Positions 42,734-50,870 are shown, counted from the first letter of the stretch. The stretch: DNA of 64,000 nt from Flavobacterium sp. Sd200 (GCF_009826935.1 NZ_WUMN01000002.1:310001-374000), one strand, 5' to 3'. The notes: generated by a model not told the origin, from the sequence alone. Made by a program: numbers and translations.

Positions 42734-44494
42734 TCAGCAATTTCCATAGCTTGGGGAATTAACAATTTCCCTTAACTTGATTTGAAGTCCTTCAAAGCCA
42801 TTAACGACATGAACATTTTTTGCTGCCACAATTTTTAATTTTTCTTCATATTTATCAATAGTAGAACAATCGATAATATAGTGTACATACTGATCATGTA
42901 ATTTCAACGTAATTTGATGATTATTGCTGAAATACTCAGCATCCGTAGAAAATATACAATTTAAAATTAAGGGAAGATCGTTGATTAAAACGCTAAGCAC
43001 CTTTGTCGTATATTCTATGTTAGGTTGTAAGTAATTTGAATGATAGTAATATCCGTGTGGTGTAAATGTGATATAGACGATAGTCTTTTTCTGTTCGGAT
43101 ACACGATATGGTTTGAATAGTTCATTTAAGGGGCCGATGATATGGTTCATTCCCGATATCCCCTCTTTACGACATACGACTGCGCCTGCTTTGTCTCCCG
43201 CTAATTCTGTCGCTAGATCTAATAGCTCCTTATCAGTGTAAGGGAAGGTAGTTGAATATTGTGCTTTTAGAAATTCATTGAAAACCCCGGCGACCGCCTC
43301 ATCCTTTGGATATGCAGGATGCCCCGGAATGATGCGATGATCAGGCACAAATTCTAACCCAACGATTTGATCGTCTGATGGCTTTAAAGAAAGGATGCGA
43401 AAGTCGCCAATCCTTGTTAAACGTCCTTGTTTAAAATGCGTCCATAAAGTTTCAAATATAGCATGGCTGCAAGTTATTCTGAATTGATTACCTTTTTTAC
43501 GTCCAACAGTCTGGATAAAATTTGAGTTATATTGTTTCCGTAATTTTTCACAAATAACAGATGCCGGGAGGTGACTGCAATTTTCAAGTTCGACTTGAAA
43601 GGCAATTCCTGCCTCACCTAGACATTTATCATTAAAACATCCTGCAATTTGTGCAAACACATCAAATATTTCGTTGTGATCATCTTTCGAAAGGTAGAAA
43701 ATTGGTTTTAAGCCTGAGTCTAGATAGTAACTATTTGCGATGTTTGAGCTAACATCACTACTTTTTAACGGCTGGATTATAAAATGCTGTTGAGTAGGTT
43801 CCAAAGTATGCCTGAACAATACATTAATGTACGGATCAGAAAAACTAAAACCAACAAAAACGATAGTATGATTTTTCCATAAATATTGGAACAGTTCCTT
43901 CCAAGTAGAATCATCAGAATAAATATTTGCAAAACCTTTATGACCTAAAATGACTGAATCTGGTATTGAAACCATCCCATGACAGTGCAGTATGGGTTTA
44001 TGATGGATGAATATTTCGTTATTTAGCCATTTCTTCAAATATTCCTCAGACTGATAAGACTTTACCGCAGAAATTGCGTTAACATACCCCGCTGCTTCCC
44101 GTGAAGCTGAAAGACCGAGATCGAAGTTAGTAGTTATATATCCGTCAAATGGAAGATCAATTAATTTTTTGTATATATCACTAATACCCTCATTATTAGA
44201 AAACTGTTGTTCTAGAAATTCGGATATAAATAGCTGATCTGCTCGCTTTATAATTAAATCAAAGATTGCTAATAAATCTTCGCCTATAACTTTTTGAATT
44301 GACTGAATTTCTTCTTCAGTAAATATACCTCTACCGATAGCACTGAACAATAAATTTTCAATTAACTTTTTCCAGGAAGGAGCATATTGCATATTGGCTC
44401 CTGCGCCTACAAAGCATATAACTTTCCGGTTGCCATCATAAAGCCTTGAACATAAATTATCGATATTAACTTTGTTTGATTGCCAGTCTAACAT
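42734..44494 (-). CDS. SIR2-domain protein with unknown C-terminal domain
   Basis: Residues 20-260 form a SIR2-like (SIR2_2) NAD-binding domain: CFVGAGANMQYAPSW for the Rossmann loop, YITTNFDLGLS (121-125 TTNFD), LHCHG with the catalytic His at 172, and VGFSFSDPYI. In phage-defence proteins this domain usually hydrolyses NAD+. Residues 270-586 have no known family and could be a sensor or activation module; a segment near 390-415 reads IVGLEFVPDHRIIPGHPAYP. It is first in a minus-strand operon with the HEPN/RES gene. It is AT-richer than the PRTRC genes beside it. Confidence 0.88.
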   Translation of the reverse strand: MLDWQSNKVNIDNLCSRLYDGNRKVICFVGAGANMQYAPSWKKLIENLLFSAIGRGIFTEEEIQSIQKVIGEDLLAIFDLIIKRADQLFISEFLEQQFSNNEGISDIYKKLIDLPFDGYITTNFDLGLSASREAAGYVNAISAVKSYQSEEYLKKWLNNEIFIHHKPILHCHGMVSIPDSVILGHKGFANIYSDDSTWKELFQYLWKNHTIVFVGFSFSDPYINVLFRHTLEPTQQHFIIQPLKSSDVSSNIANSYYLDSGLKPIFYLSKDDHNEIFDVFAQIAGCFNDKCLGEAGIAFQVELENCSHLPASVICEKLRKQYNSNFIQTVGRKKGNQFRITCSHAIFETLWTHFKQGRLTRIGDFRILSLKPSDDQIVGLEFVPDHRIIPGHPAYPKDEAVAGVFNEFLKAQYSTTFPYTDKELLDLATELAGDKAGAVVCRKEGISGMNHIIGPLNELFKPYRVSEQKKTIVYITFTPHGYYYHSNYLQPNIEYTTKVLSVLINDLPLILNCIFSTDAEYFSNNHQITLKLHDQYVHYIIDCSTIDKYEEKLKIVAAKNVHVVNGFEGLQIKLREIVNSPSYGNC

Positions 44495-44673
44495 TTCTGA
44501 AAAGGTTTAGGTTATTGTATTATTGCTAAGTAAAAATAGCAAAAAAAGCAATTAAACTCCACAAGTACAATATTTTACCTTTCAATTTATTTCTAAAAAT
44601 TAGCATCGTAAAAACTCCGACTTCATTGAAAACCGAAAGTCATTAGTCTTAGCAGCATACTGACAGCATAAAA

Positions 44674-44714
44674 CGCCGCGCAATCCCCTGACGAAGGAAG
44701 CCGATTGCGCGGCG
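44674..44714 (-). terminator. Strong terminator ending the PRTRC operon
   Basis: CGCCGCGCAATC (44674-44685) pairs perfectly with GATTGCGCGGCG (44703-44714); TTTTATGC follows on the minus strand. It lies just past the thiF-like gene and insulates the SIR2 operon. Confidence 0.85.
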
Positions 44715-44721
44715 GCGGGCA

Positions 44722-45519
44722 TTAGCCCACCTTTATTGAAGTACTGCTAAAGTTTTTCAGGTTCATAAAAAATCCCCTTGTATCGGTCATGCCTTCCCTG
44801 AACAGGTTCCACAGCAATGATGCCGCCATGTTGGCAATTGTGGAATTGATGAACAAATCCTGCTTTTCGAGTGCCTCGGCAAGGGAGCAGCTTGGTTCGT
44901 TGCTATCGTCCTGCACTTCCAAAGCCGTTTTAAATTCTTTGGTCACAAACGGTAAATCTGCGACAGGTTCGTACCGTTCGGAATTAGGTTGTTTGATAAA
45001 ACTGATAGTAGCCAGTACAGCCTGCCCCGTATTTTTGGAGTTGCCCAAATCAAGCCAATACAATGGCTTGTCCCTTTGCGCCCTGCCGTCAGTGGCAAGG
45101 GTTTCAAGGGCTTTGGCTATATCAAACCGTGCAGCGGCGGTATCCACGCAGGTAATATAAATATTTGCCCTCCCCCGTTCAGGCAACGCGTCAATACCAT
45201 TGCCTGTAAAAGGTTTGGTAACCGCTTTCCAGTTCGTGCCGAAAAAACGGTTGGTTCGGTTAATCAGCGCAACAGCTTTGTTCAGGCCGACTTCGCAATC
45301 GGCAAAAAGCTGCCTGCCTTGGTTGGCCGTCGTGACCACATCATCATCGTACAGGCTGACCTGCAAGCCTGTATGGCCTAAAGCCAGTAAGCTGTGGTTC
45401 ATCCGCGCCAGTGCGGTCAGCGTTTGGCTGCCCGTCCCCCCTGCCCCAATAAGATTTACCGTTATAGGGTTGGTGGGGTTAATCAGGCAATTATCTGCAA
45501 AGTGCATTTTGGTTTTCAT
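44722..45519 (-). CDS. PRTRC ThiF-family protein (E1-like)
   Basis: This 265-residue E1/ThiF-like adenylating enzyme has the ATP-loop IGAGGTG (24-30), acidic DDDVV, the adenylation motif NQGRQLF (66-72), Lys81 and ITCVD. A candidate catalytic Cys is Cys211 in EPSCSLAEALEKQDLFIN, a conserved segment in the PRTRC ThiF family. The predicted role is activation of the C-terminus of the ubiquitin-like protein C for transfer to the E2-like protein B. The biological target is unknown. It overlaps the B gene by 4 bp (ATGA). Confidence 0.9.
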   Translation of the reverse strand: MKTKMHFADNCLINPTNPITVNLIGAGGTGSQTLTALARMNHSLLALGHTGLQVSLYDDDVVTTANQGRQLFADCEVGLNKAVALINRTNRFFGTNWKAVTKPFTGNGIDALPERGRANIYITCVDTAAARFDIAKALETLATDGRAQRDKPLYWLDLGNSKNTGQAVLATISFIKQPNSERYEPVADLPFVTKEFKTALEVQDDSNEPSCSLAEALEKQDLFINSTIANMAASLLWNLFREGMTDTRGFFMNLKNFSSTSIKVG

Positions 45520-46229
45520 TTGAGCAGGTTTTTAAGGGTGTAACGTGTTTGGACAAGGGATTTGACAGGGAACTGCTTTTTGGTGCGTGCAAGGCGTTGC
45601 CATAGCTGAATGATGTTGCCTTTCACGGGGCTATCGCCAAGGGTATGGCTGAAATAACTCTCAAAAAAGCAACGTTGCCACTGCTGCATAAATTCTTCCA
45701 ACAGGCAGTCGGCAGGTATGCTGATTTTAACCGTCCCCATGCACACTTTACCATCGTTATACAAGTTAAAGAACGGTGCGCGGTAGAGCGGCGTTTCTGC
45801 GGTAACTTCGTTATCATCGGCAAGGGCATATATCCAAAGGGTATCCTTTGTAGCCCTCCATACAAGCGGCGGTATGGAAGCTATGCCGTTTGGAATTTTA
45901 AGACTGTCGGTAAAGTACAGCATTGCCCTTTGCCTCGGGGTTTGCCATACCATATAACCGCCCTGCGTGGGGTTGATGTACAGGACATTTTTAGGCAGCA
46001 AACCTTCGGACTTTAAGAAATTGCGCTGCAATTCCTCCGATGTATCAAGGGCTTTGGCAAGCGCAGTAGCTTCCTTTACGCTCAATGGGTGGGCATTGAT
46101 GGGGCATCCGTTATCGTCCATATCATAGCTTTCAACATAACGGTGCTGTTCTGCACCGTCTTTTTCGTAGACTACAAAGGCTTTAACGGGATGGTACAGC
46201 GTTCCAAAAGACTGGGTTATATCGTTCAT
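45516..46229 (-). CDS. PRTRC system protein B (E2-like)
   Basis: The 237-residue protein carries an E2-like active-site segment, FNLYNDGKVCMGTVKI: in eukaryotic E2 enzymes the matching N-x-Y-x-D/G-x-V-C-L segment holds the catalytic Cys, here Cys163. The N-terminal ~100 residues (TLYHPVKAFVVYEKDGAEQH) form the rest of the UBC-like fold. This fits the Prok-E2 assignment of PRTRC-B made in comparative studies. It overlaps the F gene by 4 bp and the ThiF gene by 4 bp, so the three are tightly coupled. Confidence 0.88.
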   Translation of the reverse strand: MNDITQSFGTLYHPVKAFVVYEKDGAEQHRYVESYDMDDNGCPINAHPLSVKEATALAKALDTSEELQRNFLKSEGLLPKNVLYINPTQGGYMVWQTPRQRAMLYFTDSLKIPNGIASIPPLVWRATKDTLWIYALADDNEVTAETPLYRAPFFNLYNDGKVCMGTVKISIPADCLLEEFMQQWQRCFFESYFSHTLGDSPVKGNIIQLWQRLARTKKQFPVKSLVQTRYTLKNLLK

Positions 46230-47317
46230 GGCAGGTTATTTAAGAGGTAACATATATTCTCAAGCAGAGCAAACGCCCTGCGCTCAAAATCAAGGGTAGC
46301 ACCGTCAGACAAATAATTACGGTCAAAATGTTTGGTTAAGGTGGGCATCTCGGTCACGCCGCAATTGCCAAACTCCTCGTTTATCATCTGTTCCATTTGG
46401 TTATACAATGCCCCTTCGGTTTCGGCCACAAAAGAGATGTACTGCTGCGCACGAACAACCTCATCATCGTACCCTTCGGGGTCGTTTACCTCCGTATGCA
46501 TAAACAGGTTGGCATCGGGGTAATCCTGCAAAAGCTTGCAGGCTTTTTTGGCAGCTTTCAGCACCTCATGCTCCATTTCAGTTATGGGCTTATAAATATC
46601 GATGCGCTGCTGCAACTGTTCAAGATGGTAGGGACTGTGCAGCTTGCGCTGCATCACATCGCCGTAATATTTTGCGGTACTTAGTTCCGCTAATATTCCC
46701 TGCGCATATTCATCGCCCTCGCTCTCACGGATTTCCGTATGCCAATCCTCTATGTATTCCAACTGGTTACAGATGTATTCATAGTCGTTTCGGTAATACG
46801 GCACCCCTGCATGACGGTACAGGTAGCTGCAAACCGACAGCAACAACTCTGCGGTTTGCTTTTTCTTTTTGTCTTTTAACAGGCGGTACAGTGGCACAAC
46901 GGGTATATAGTAAAGGGTGTCGCCTGTATAGAGCCTTTCTGTTGTAGCAAGGCAGGTATCGCCTTTGTCGTCCTGCTCAACGGACAACGTAATTCCCCTT
47001 CCCATTGCCGTTAATTGCTGCTGTGCCCTGGTGTGTGCGAGCAGGACATTGTATGGGTACGGTTTTCCCGTAAAATCAACGGCTTTCAGGTTATATTCCT
47101 GTACCACCCTGTCAAGGGAGGCAAAGAAATCCCATTCAATGTTGGGTTCTTTTGGCGCAACTTCCTGCCCGTACAGGGGCAGGAAGCTATGCCTTAGAAA
47201 ACCATCGGCAGGAGCGCAAGCGGTGCGCCCTGCGCCCTGTTTGCCCTTGCGGCCTCCGCATCGGGCAGCGTGTTGAGGCTTTGTGCGAAGGTGCCTAATT
47301 GTTGGTGCAGTTTCCAT
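46226..47317 (-). CDS. PRTRC system protein F
   Basis: The 363-residue, mostly helical protein matches PRTRC-F in DGFLRHSFLPLYGQEVAPKE and IEWDFFASLDRVVQEYN; helices with many Glu, Gln and Tyr follow. Function is unknown. The N-terminus is uncertain: the ATG at 47317 gives an Arg/Gly-rich leader, while a different frame starting 3 bp after gene C encodes a more protein-like N-terminus that stops inside this gene (47194-47358). A frameshift or overlapping small gene is possible. Confidence 0.8.
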   Translation of the reverse strand: METAPTIRHLRTKPQHAARCGGRKGKQGAGRTACAPADGFLRHSFLPLYGQEVAPKEPNIEWDFFASLDRVVQEYNLKAVDFTGKPYPYNVLLAHTRAQQQLTAMGRGITLSVEQDDKGDTCLATTERLYTGDTLYYIPVVPLYRLLKDKKKKQTAELLLSVCSYLYRHAGVPYYRNDYEYICNQLEYIEDWHTEIRESEGDEYAQGILAELSTAKYYGDVMQRKLHSPYHLEQLQQRIDIYKPITEMEHEVLKAAKKACKLLQDYPDANLFMHTEVNDPEGYDDEVVRAQQYISFVAETEGALYNQMEQMINEEFGNCGVTEMPTLTKHFDRNYLSDGATLDFERRAFALLENICYLLNNLP

Positions 47318-47358
47318 TGCCTTTTGGTTTTGAGGTTCTCGATTTTACCTGTTTTCAT
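47194..47358 (-). CDS. Overlapping 54-codon ORF, possible true N-terminus of PRTRC-F
   Basis: ATG 47358 is 3 bp after the stop of gene C, matching the 2-4-bp spacing or overlap seen elsewhere in this operon. The product begins MKTGKIENLKTKRQWKLHQQ and continues LGTFAQSLNTLPDAEAARAN, which looks like a real protein. It ends at TAA within gene F, in another frame. Either F is frameshifted near 47200-47225, or this is a separate small overlapping gene. Confidence 0.45.
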   Translation of the reverse strand: MKTGKIENLKTKRQWKLHQQLGTFAQSLNTLPDAEAARANRAQGAPLALLPMVF

Positions 47359-47361
47359 AGC

Positions 47362-47580
47362 TTATCCTTTTACGCCGATTTGGGCGGCAAATTCATACTG
47401 TATGGTATCATCCTTAATGACAGGCCCCTGTATGGTGGCGGTCGTGAGTATCGGGTAGGTTTGTGCATAAAAATCCAGCACGGCCTCGGGGCTGAACGTA
47501 TCGGACGGGTCGGCAAGGTGGATATCCTGCCCGTTGTCCTTGAATATAAATACCCGTTCTAATTTGGCTGTAACTAACAT
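47362..47580 (-). CDS. PRTRC system protein C (ubiquitin-like)
   Basis: The 72-residue protein has a beta-grasp pattern: VFIFKDNGQDIHLADPSD, FSPEAVLDFYAQTYPILTTA, and the final strand YEFAAQIGVKG. Comparative work assigns this family as a prokaryotic ubiquitin-like protein. The last residue before the stop is Gly, so the C-terminus could be activated without processing by a protease. It lies 2 bp after gene E and 3 bp before the next start. Confidence 0.88.
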   Translation of the reverse strand: MLVTAKLERVFIFKDNGQDIHLADPSDTFSPEAVLDFYAQTYPILTTATIQGPVIKDDTIQYEFAAQIGVKG

Positions 47581-47582
47581 GG

Positions 47583-48113
47583 CTATACGGTTTTGGGTTC
47601 GTTAAACAAATCGGGGGCGAACTGTGCAGAGAGTGCCGCTTTACGGGCGCGCAGGGTTTCCGCATCTTCGGGGTAGTCCTGTGGCGATGGCACTTTCATC
47701 CAAGCCTCTTTAAATTTGCCTTCGGCCTCCAGTTCGTCCACCTTTTTCATGGCTTCCTCATATTTCTTTTGCTTATCGGTCTTGTCCTTGTCGGCTTTGG
47801 CGGTCTTATCTTTTTGCATTTGGGATGCGGCTTTGGCCTCTTCACGCTGTTTCAGATAGTCTTCCATGTTGGTAAACAGGGCGGCGGTTTCCTGTACGGG
47901 CTGCGATACCGCTTCAAAAAAGCCCCCGTCCAGTTCGGCAGGTGTGCCTTTGAGGATAATGGGCGGCAAACGTTTGCGCACATCATCGCCCACGCTGTCG
48001 TTATAGAACAGTACCGATATTACCCATTTGCCTGTAGGGTTATTGGTGATATTGATTGTCCATCCGCCCCCCACATGGAGGGCAGCGATGGCCTGAAAAA
48101 AGTTCGTTTCCAT
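47583..48113 (-). CDS. PRTRC system protein E
   Basis: The N-terminal ~100 residues (NFFQAIAALHVGGGWTINIT) match PRTRC-E. The middle (about residues 95-140) is a highly charged Lys/Asp/Glu coiled-coil segment, and the C-terminus is Pro/Ala/Arg-rich. Function is unknown. It sits 13 bp downstream of a small membrane protein gene and 2 bp before gene C. Confidence 0.85.
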   Translation of the reverse strand: METNFFQAIAALHVGGGWTINITNNPTGKWVISVLFYNDSVGDDVRKRLPPIILKGTPAELDGGFFEAVSQPVQETAALFTNMEDYLKQREEAKAASQMQKDKTAKADKDKTDKQKKYEEAMKKVDELEAEGKFKEAWMKVPSPQDYPEDAETLRARKAALSAQFAPDLFNEPKTV

Positions 48114-48126
48114 AATGATAAATTTG

Positions 48127-48366
48127 TTAGTGTCCTGTAAGCAGTAAAAGGATAGCAGCTACCATCATTACCCCCGCAATCAGCATCAGTATTTTTTCTA
48201 TTGCGGTGGTAAAAAGGGCTTTGCCGTAGCTTGTAAAATGCTGCATACCTCCCCAACCCCTACGGTTAAACCTGCGCCTGTTGACCCAAAAGCGTATCAG
48301 CAGGGCTAAGCCCAAAAGGGTCAGGCTTTGAGGGTGTGTTTTGATGAATGCTGTTATCGTTTCCAT
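48127..48366 (-). CDS. Small membrane protein of the PRTRC cassette
   Basis: The 79-residue protein has two hydrophobic helices (about residues 14-28 and 55-77) separated by an Arg-rich loop (FWVNRRRFNRRGWGG). No family recognised. The tight 13-bp spacing to gene E supports it as a genuine member of the operon. Confidence 0.6.
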   Translation of the reverse strand: METITAFIKTHPQSLTLLGLALLIRFWVNRRRFNRRGWGGMQHFTSYGKALFTTAIEKILMLIAGVMMVAAILLLLTGH

Positions 48367-48377
48367 AGTGACTACGA

Positions 48378-48755
48378 TTAGATGTCGAATAATAAATCTG
48401 TTGCCAAAAAGAATTTACGGTTAGCAAGCTGCCGTGTCTTGGCAAAGGCTATGAGGCAATGCACGGTGTAAATCGCCTGATAATGGTCGAACAGTTGGTC
48501 GGAAAAAAGCCTGCCTTTCTTGTGTAGCCCTTTGCCGTACAGTTGGATGATGCGCTCTGCCTGCCCTGCAAGCTGTAGCCAAAAGTCAAAGCCGAATAAT
48601 CCTTCCTCCCAGCCTGCACGGTGCTGCGCCTCGTTTTGCAGGATGGTTTCGCTCATGCCCTGCATGGTTTCCAGTAAGGCAGGTATCTCGTCGGGAAACC
48701 ACGTGTGCAGTACCCTTGCTTTTTCTACATTGTTCATTTGCTTTAAAGTTTTCAT
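48378..48755 (-). CDS. Unknown PRTRC-cassette protein
   Basis: ATG 48755 (MKTLKQMNNVEKARVLHTWF) is preferred over the upstream opening at 48854, which runs into the DUF932 gene. The 125-residue product is helical with aromatic clusters (GFDFWLQLAGQAERIIQLYG) and ends FLATDLLFDI. A hairpin (GGGACTG/CAGTCCC, 48771-48793) lies in its leader. Role unknown. Confidence 0.6.
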   Translation of the reverse strand: MKTLKQMNNVEKARVLHTWFPDEIPALLETMQGMSETILQNEAQHRAGWEEGLFGFDFWLQLAGQAERIIQLYGKGLHKKGRLFSDQLFDHYQAIYTVHCLIAFAKTRQLANRKFFLATDLLFDI

Positions 48756-48805
48756 GGCGTATAGTATTAGGGGACTGACCTCTGGCCAGTCCCTATTAGC
48801 TTGTA

Positions 48806-49849
48806 TCAGTTGAATAGAAAAATATCGTTGCCGCCCTTGGCAAAGCTGCTGCACAGCTCAAAGGCCTTTTGTGATTTGCCCTGCGCCGTACCGCCCATAA
48901 CGATGGATTGCAGTTTTGCTTCGCTGTCCTTGTAATTGCGCACATTTTGGTAGTAACCCGTTACCGCATTATACGCCCCGTAGAGTGTGCCGCGTGTGGT
49001 GTCCATTTGCTGTGTATCGCTGAGCATGGCGTAGGAAAAGGCATTTTCAACGGTGTTTTTAAACAGGGTCGATAATTCATCTTCCGCCCCCCTTTTCAAA
49101 AGGTCAAAGGTTTCTTTGTTCGGGCAAAGGGCAAGCTGTATCAGTTTTTTTACCTCCTTATCCGATACCTTCACGTTTGCCCACCCGTTAAAAATGCCCT
49201 CCAGTTGTTCGCTCATGGTATTGGCAAGCCCCATGACCTTGTGGGCATCCTCCAAACGCTGCTTTGCCCCTGCGGTATGCCTGATGCGTACCACGTTGCT
49301 CATGTTGCCAAGGGCAGCATTCACGGTATTCTGACAAACCACCCTTATCGGGGTAAAGGCTGCGGTGATACTGCCCGAGCCATCGTGCGAAGTGGTCAGG
49401 AAGATATATTTTTCGGTGATGTCCTCGCCTTTTCCCACACGGATATAGCCCGGCAGTTTGGCAGTAATGAAAATGCGTTCCCCATTGCCTAATGCCCCTG
49501 CAGTCTCGTACAGGATGCCGTCCCCACCGCCTACGATGGCGTCAAAAAAGGAAAAGGCTTCTTTGTTCTGTACAGTATGGTAGTCTTTACCGACCTTACC
49601 GCCTAATATTTCCTCGTTATCGGTGCGGAAGGTATAGAAGCTATCCTTTGACAGTACCGATTTGCCGCTTGGGAGTACGTGTGTATTAGGCAGTTTGGCT
49701 ACCTCGTAGTCCAGCCCTGCATGTTTGATGGCTTCCGCGCTTGTGGGGTACTCAGTTACGATTTGCCCTAAGTCGTGCCATGCTTTTTGCTGTACGCTAA
49801 AAAAGGAATATTTGCCTGTATGCTCGTTGAAATTCAGATTATGTGCCAT
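48806..49849 (-). CDS. DUF932 protein (phage/plasmid-like)
   Basis: The 347-residue protein matches the DUF932/TIGR03299 family found on plasmids, phages and integrative elements: FSVQQKAWHDLGQIVTEYPT near the start, LTTSHDGSGSITAAFTPIRV and VCQNTVNAALGNMSNVVRIR in the middle, RGTLYGAYNAVTGYYQNVRN and the AQGKSQKAFELCSSF end. The function is unknown, though the family accompanies plasmid maintenance genes. It is second in the operon after ssb. Confidence 0.88.
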   Translation of the reverse strand: MAHNLNFNEHTGKYSFFSVQQKAWHDLGQIVTEYPTSAEAIKHAGLDYEVAKLPNTHVLPSGKSVLSKDSFYTFRTDNEEILGGKVGKDYHTVQNKEAFSFFDAIVGGGDGILYETAGALGNGERIFITAKLPGYIRVGKGEDITEKYIFLTTSHDGSGSITAAFTPIRVVCQNTVNAALGNMSNVVRIRHTAGAKQRLEDAHKVMGLANTMSEQLEGIFNGWANVKVSDKEVKKLIQLALCPNKETFDLLKRGAEDELSTLFKNTVENAFSYAMLSDTQQMDTTRGTLYGAYNAVTGYYQNVRNYKDSEAKLQSIVMGGTAQGKSQKAFELCSSFAKGGNDIFLFN

Positions 49850-49891
49850 GATGTTTTGATTTAAGAATTAAAAAATTGAATGCTTTGCCGC

Positions 49892-50296
49892 TTAAAATGG
49901 CAGGTCGTCGTTATCGGCTGCGCTGCGCTCGGGTGCTACGGCCTTGCTGTTTTTAGGTTTGGTACTGGCCTCTGCGCCCTCCTCTTTTTTACCGCCCCCG
50001 TGGAATTTGATTTCTGAGGTGCGGAAATTCAGTGCCGCCCGAAGCTGCCCGTCGGTATCTACCCACGCCCGTGGGCTTATCCTTCCCGAGAGTTCCACCA
50101 GTTTACCCTTGGTAAGGTATTGTGCTATCTTGGTGGTACGCCAATAGGCGCAGTCCACATACGTTACTATATCGGTTCGTTCCCCTTCCTTGTTGCGGTA
50201 GCTCTCGTTGAGTGCCACCGAGAAATTCACGACCTGCTGTTCTTCCGACACATTGCGCACCTGCGCATCCCTTGTCAGCCTTCCGATAATGTTCAT
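49892..50296 (-). CDS. ssb: Single-stranded DNA-binding protein
   Basis: ATG 50296 (MNIIGRLTRDAQVRNVSEEQ) starts the OB-fold; the frame extends to 50350 without homology. Residues 1-100 contain the SSB core (VVNFSVALNESYRNKEGERT and YVDCAYWRTTKIAQYLTKGK), then a disordered Lys/Ala/Glu linker and the acidic tail ADNDDLPF that binds replication proteins. It is a plasmid-type copy, first large gene of the PRTRC operon, and shares an ATGA overlap with a 45-codon ORF upstream. Confidence 0.92.
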   Translation of the reverse strand: MNIIGRLTRDAQVRNVSEEQQVVNFSVALNESYRNKEGERTDIVTYVDCAYWRTTKIAQYLTKGKLVELSGRISPRAWVDTDGQLRAALNFRTSEIKFHGGGKKEEGAEASTKPKNSKAVAPERSAADNDDLPF

Positions 50297-50430
50297 AATG
50301 ATTCGATTTTGAATGTTAAATCCTTTTTTCCTGCTGCCCCAATCCCACAAAATTTATTCGGCAATGAGAGGAGGCGCTGTTTCGTTTTGCCTTTTAGCTG
50401 CTGATGGATGTTGTTATTGATCCCTGACAT
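50293..50430 (-). CDS. Possible 45-residue peptide coupled to ssb
   Basis: ATG 50430 opens a frame encoding MSGINNNIHQQLKGKTKQRL and ending with DLTFKIESL, whose TGA overlaps the ssb ATG (ATGA). The product is basic and has no recognised domain. Translational coupling is the main support. Confidence 0.4.
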   Translation of the reverse strand: MSGINNNIHQQLKGKTKQRLLSLPNKFCGIGAAGKKDLTFKIESL

Positions 50431-50870
50431 TTTTTTTATTCGTGTAAAGAGCCGGAGTATGCTGGTTTCGTTTCAAGGGCAGGATAAGGCGGCCACTCAG
50501 GGGAGCAAGGTTTTGAGCAAAAAATACGACCGACCAGCGGGAGCGTGGAGATTTTTTGCCAAACCCGAAGGGCATGACCTTGAAACCCTAAAAGGGGGCT
50601 GCCATACCTTCGCCCTTAAGAAACGGGACCAGCGTACGGCTCGCAGCAATAGATAACGTGGAAGGGATGAAAAGAGGAAAGCACGTAGGCAAAGGAGACA
50701 GCGGGACTACAGGTGCCCGAAAACAATCATTGGTGTTTTAGATGCTGTTATTCGCTAAAGCGCTAAAGCAAGCCTAAGGTGGCTACAGGGCAAAAAAAAT
50801 CCGGCACTGGGCCGGATTGTATGAGTTTATGGATATTTAAGATAACATTAATGCATCTATGACATTTACA
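50431..50870 (-). promoter_or_regulatory. GC-rich leader upstream of the PRTRC operon
   Basis: This 440-bp gap has no convincing minus-strand gene; an 82-codon plus-strand frame (50408-50656) is not supported by context. The sequence at 50455-50660 is unusually GC-rich and clean-looking for this genome, as if conserved. It probably contains the operon promoter and perhaps an element-specific signal. A direct repeat CGCTAAAG occurs twice at 50755-50768. The terminator at 50798-50818 belongs to the next gene. Confidence 0.4.
50798..50818 (-). terminator. Terminator of the 50871 gene
   Basis: AATCCGGC (50798-50805) and GCCGGATT (50811-50818) form a perfect 8-bp stem; a run of eight Ts follows on the minus strand. 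Confidence 0.85.

Noticed and set aside
36555..50296. Integrase or transposase of the accessory region
   Set aside because: I looked for tyrosine or serine recombinase and DDE motifs in all frames listed and found none; the mobility genes must lie elsewhere or be lost.
50408..50656. Plus-strand 82-codon ORF upstream of the PRTRC operon
   Set aside because: It opposes the operon, has no domain or start context, overlaps the ssb-coupled peptide, and its sequence looks like a leader or control region on the other strand.
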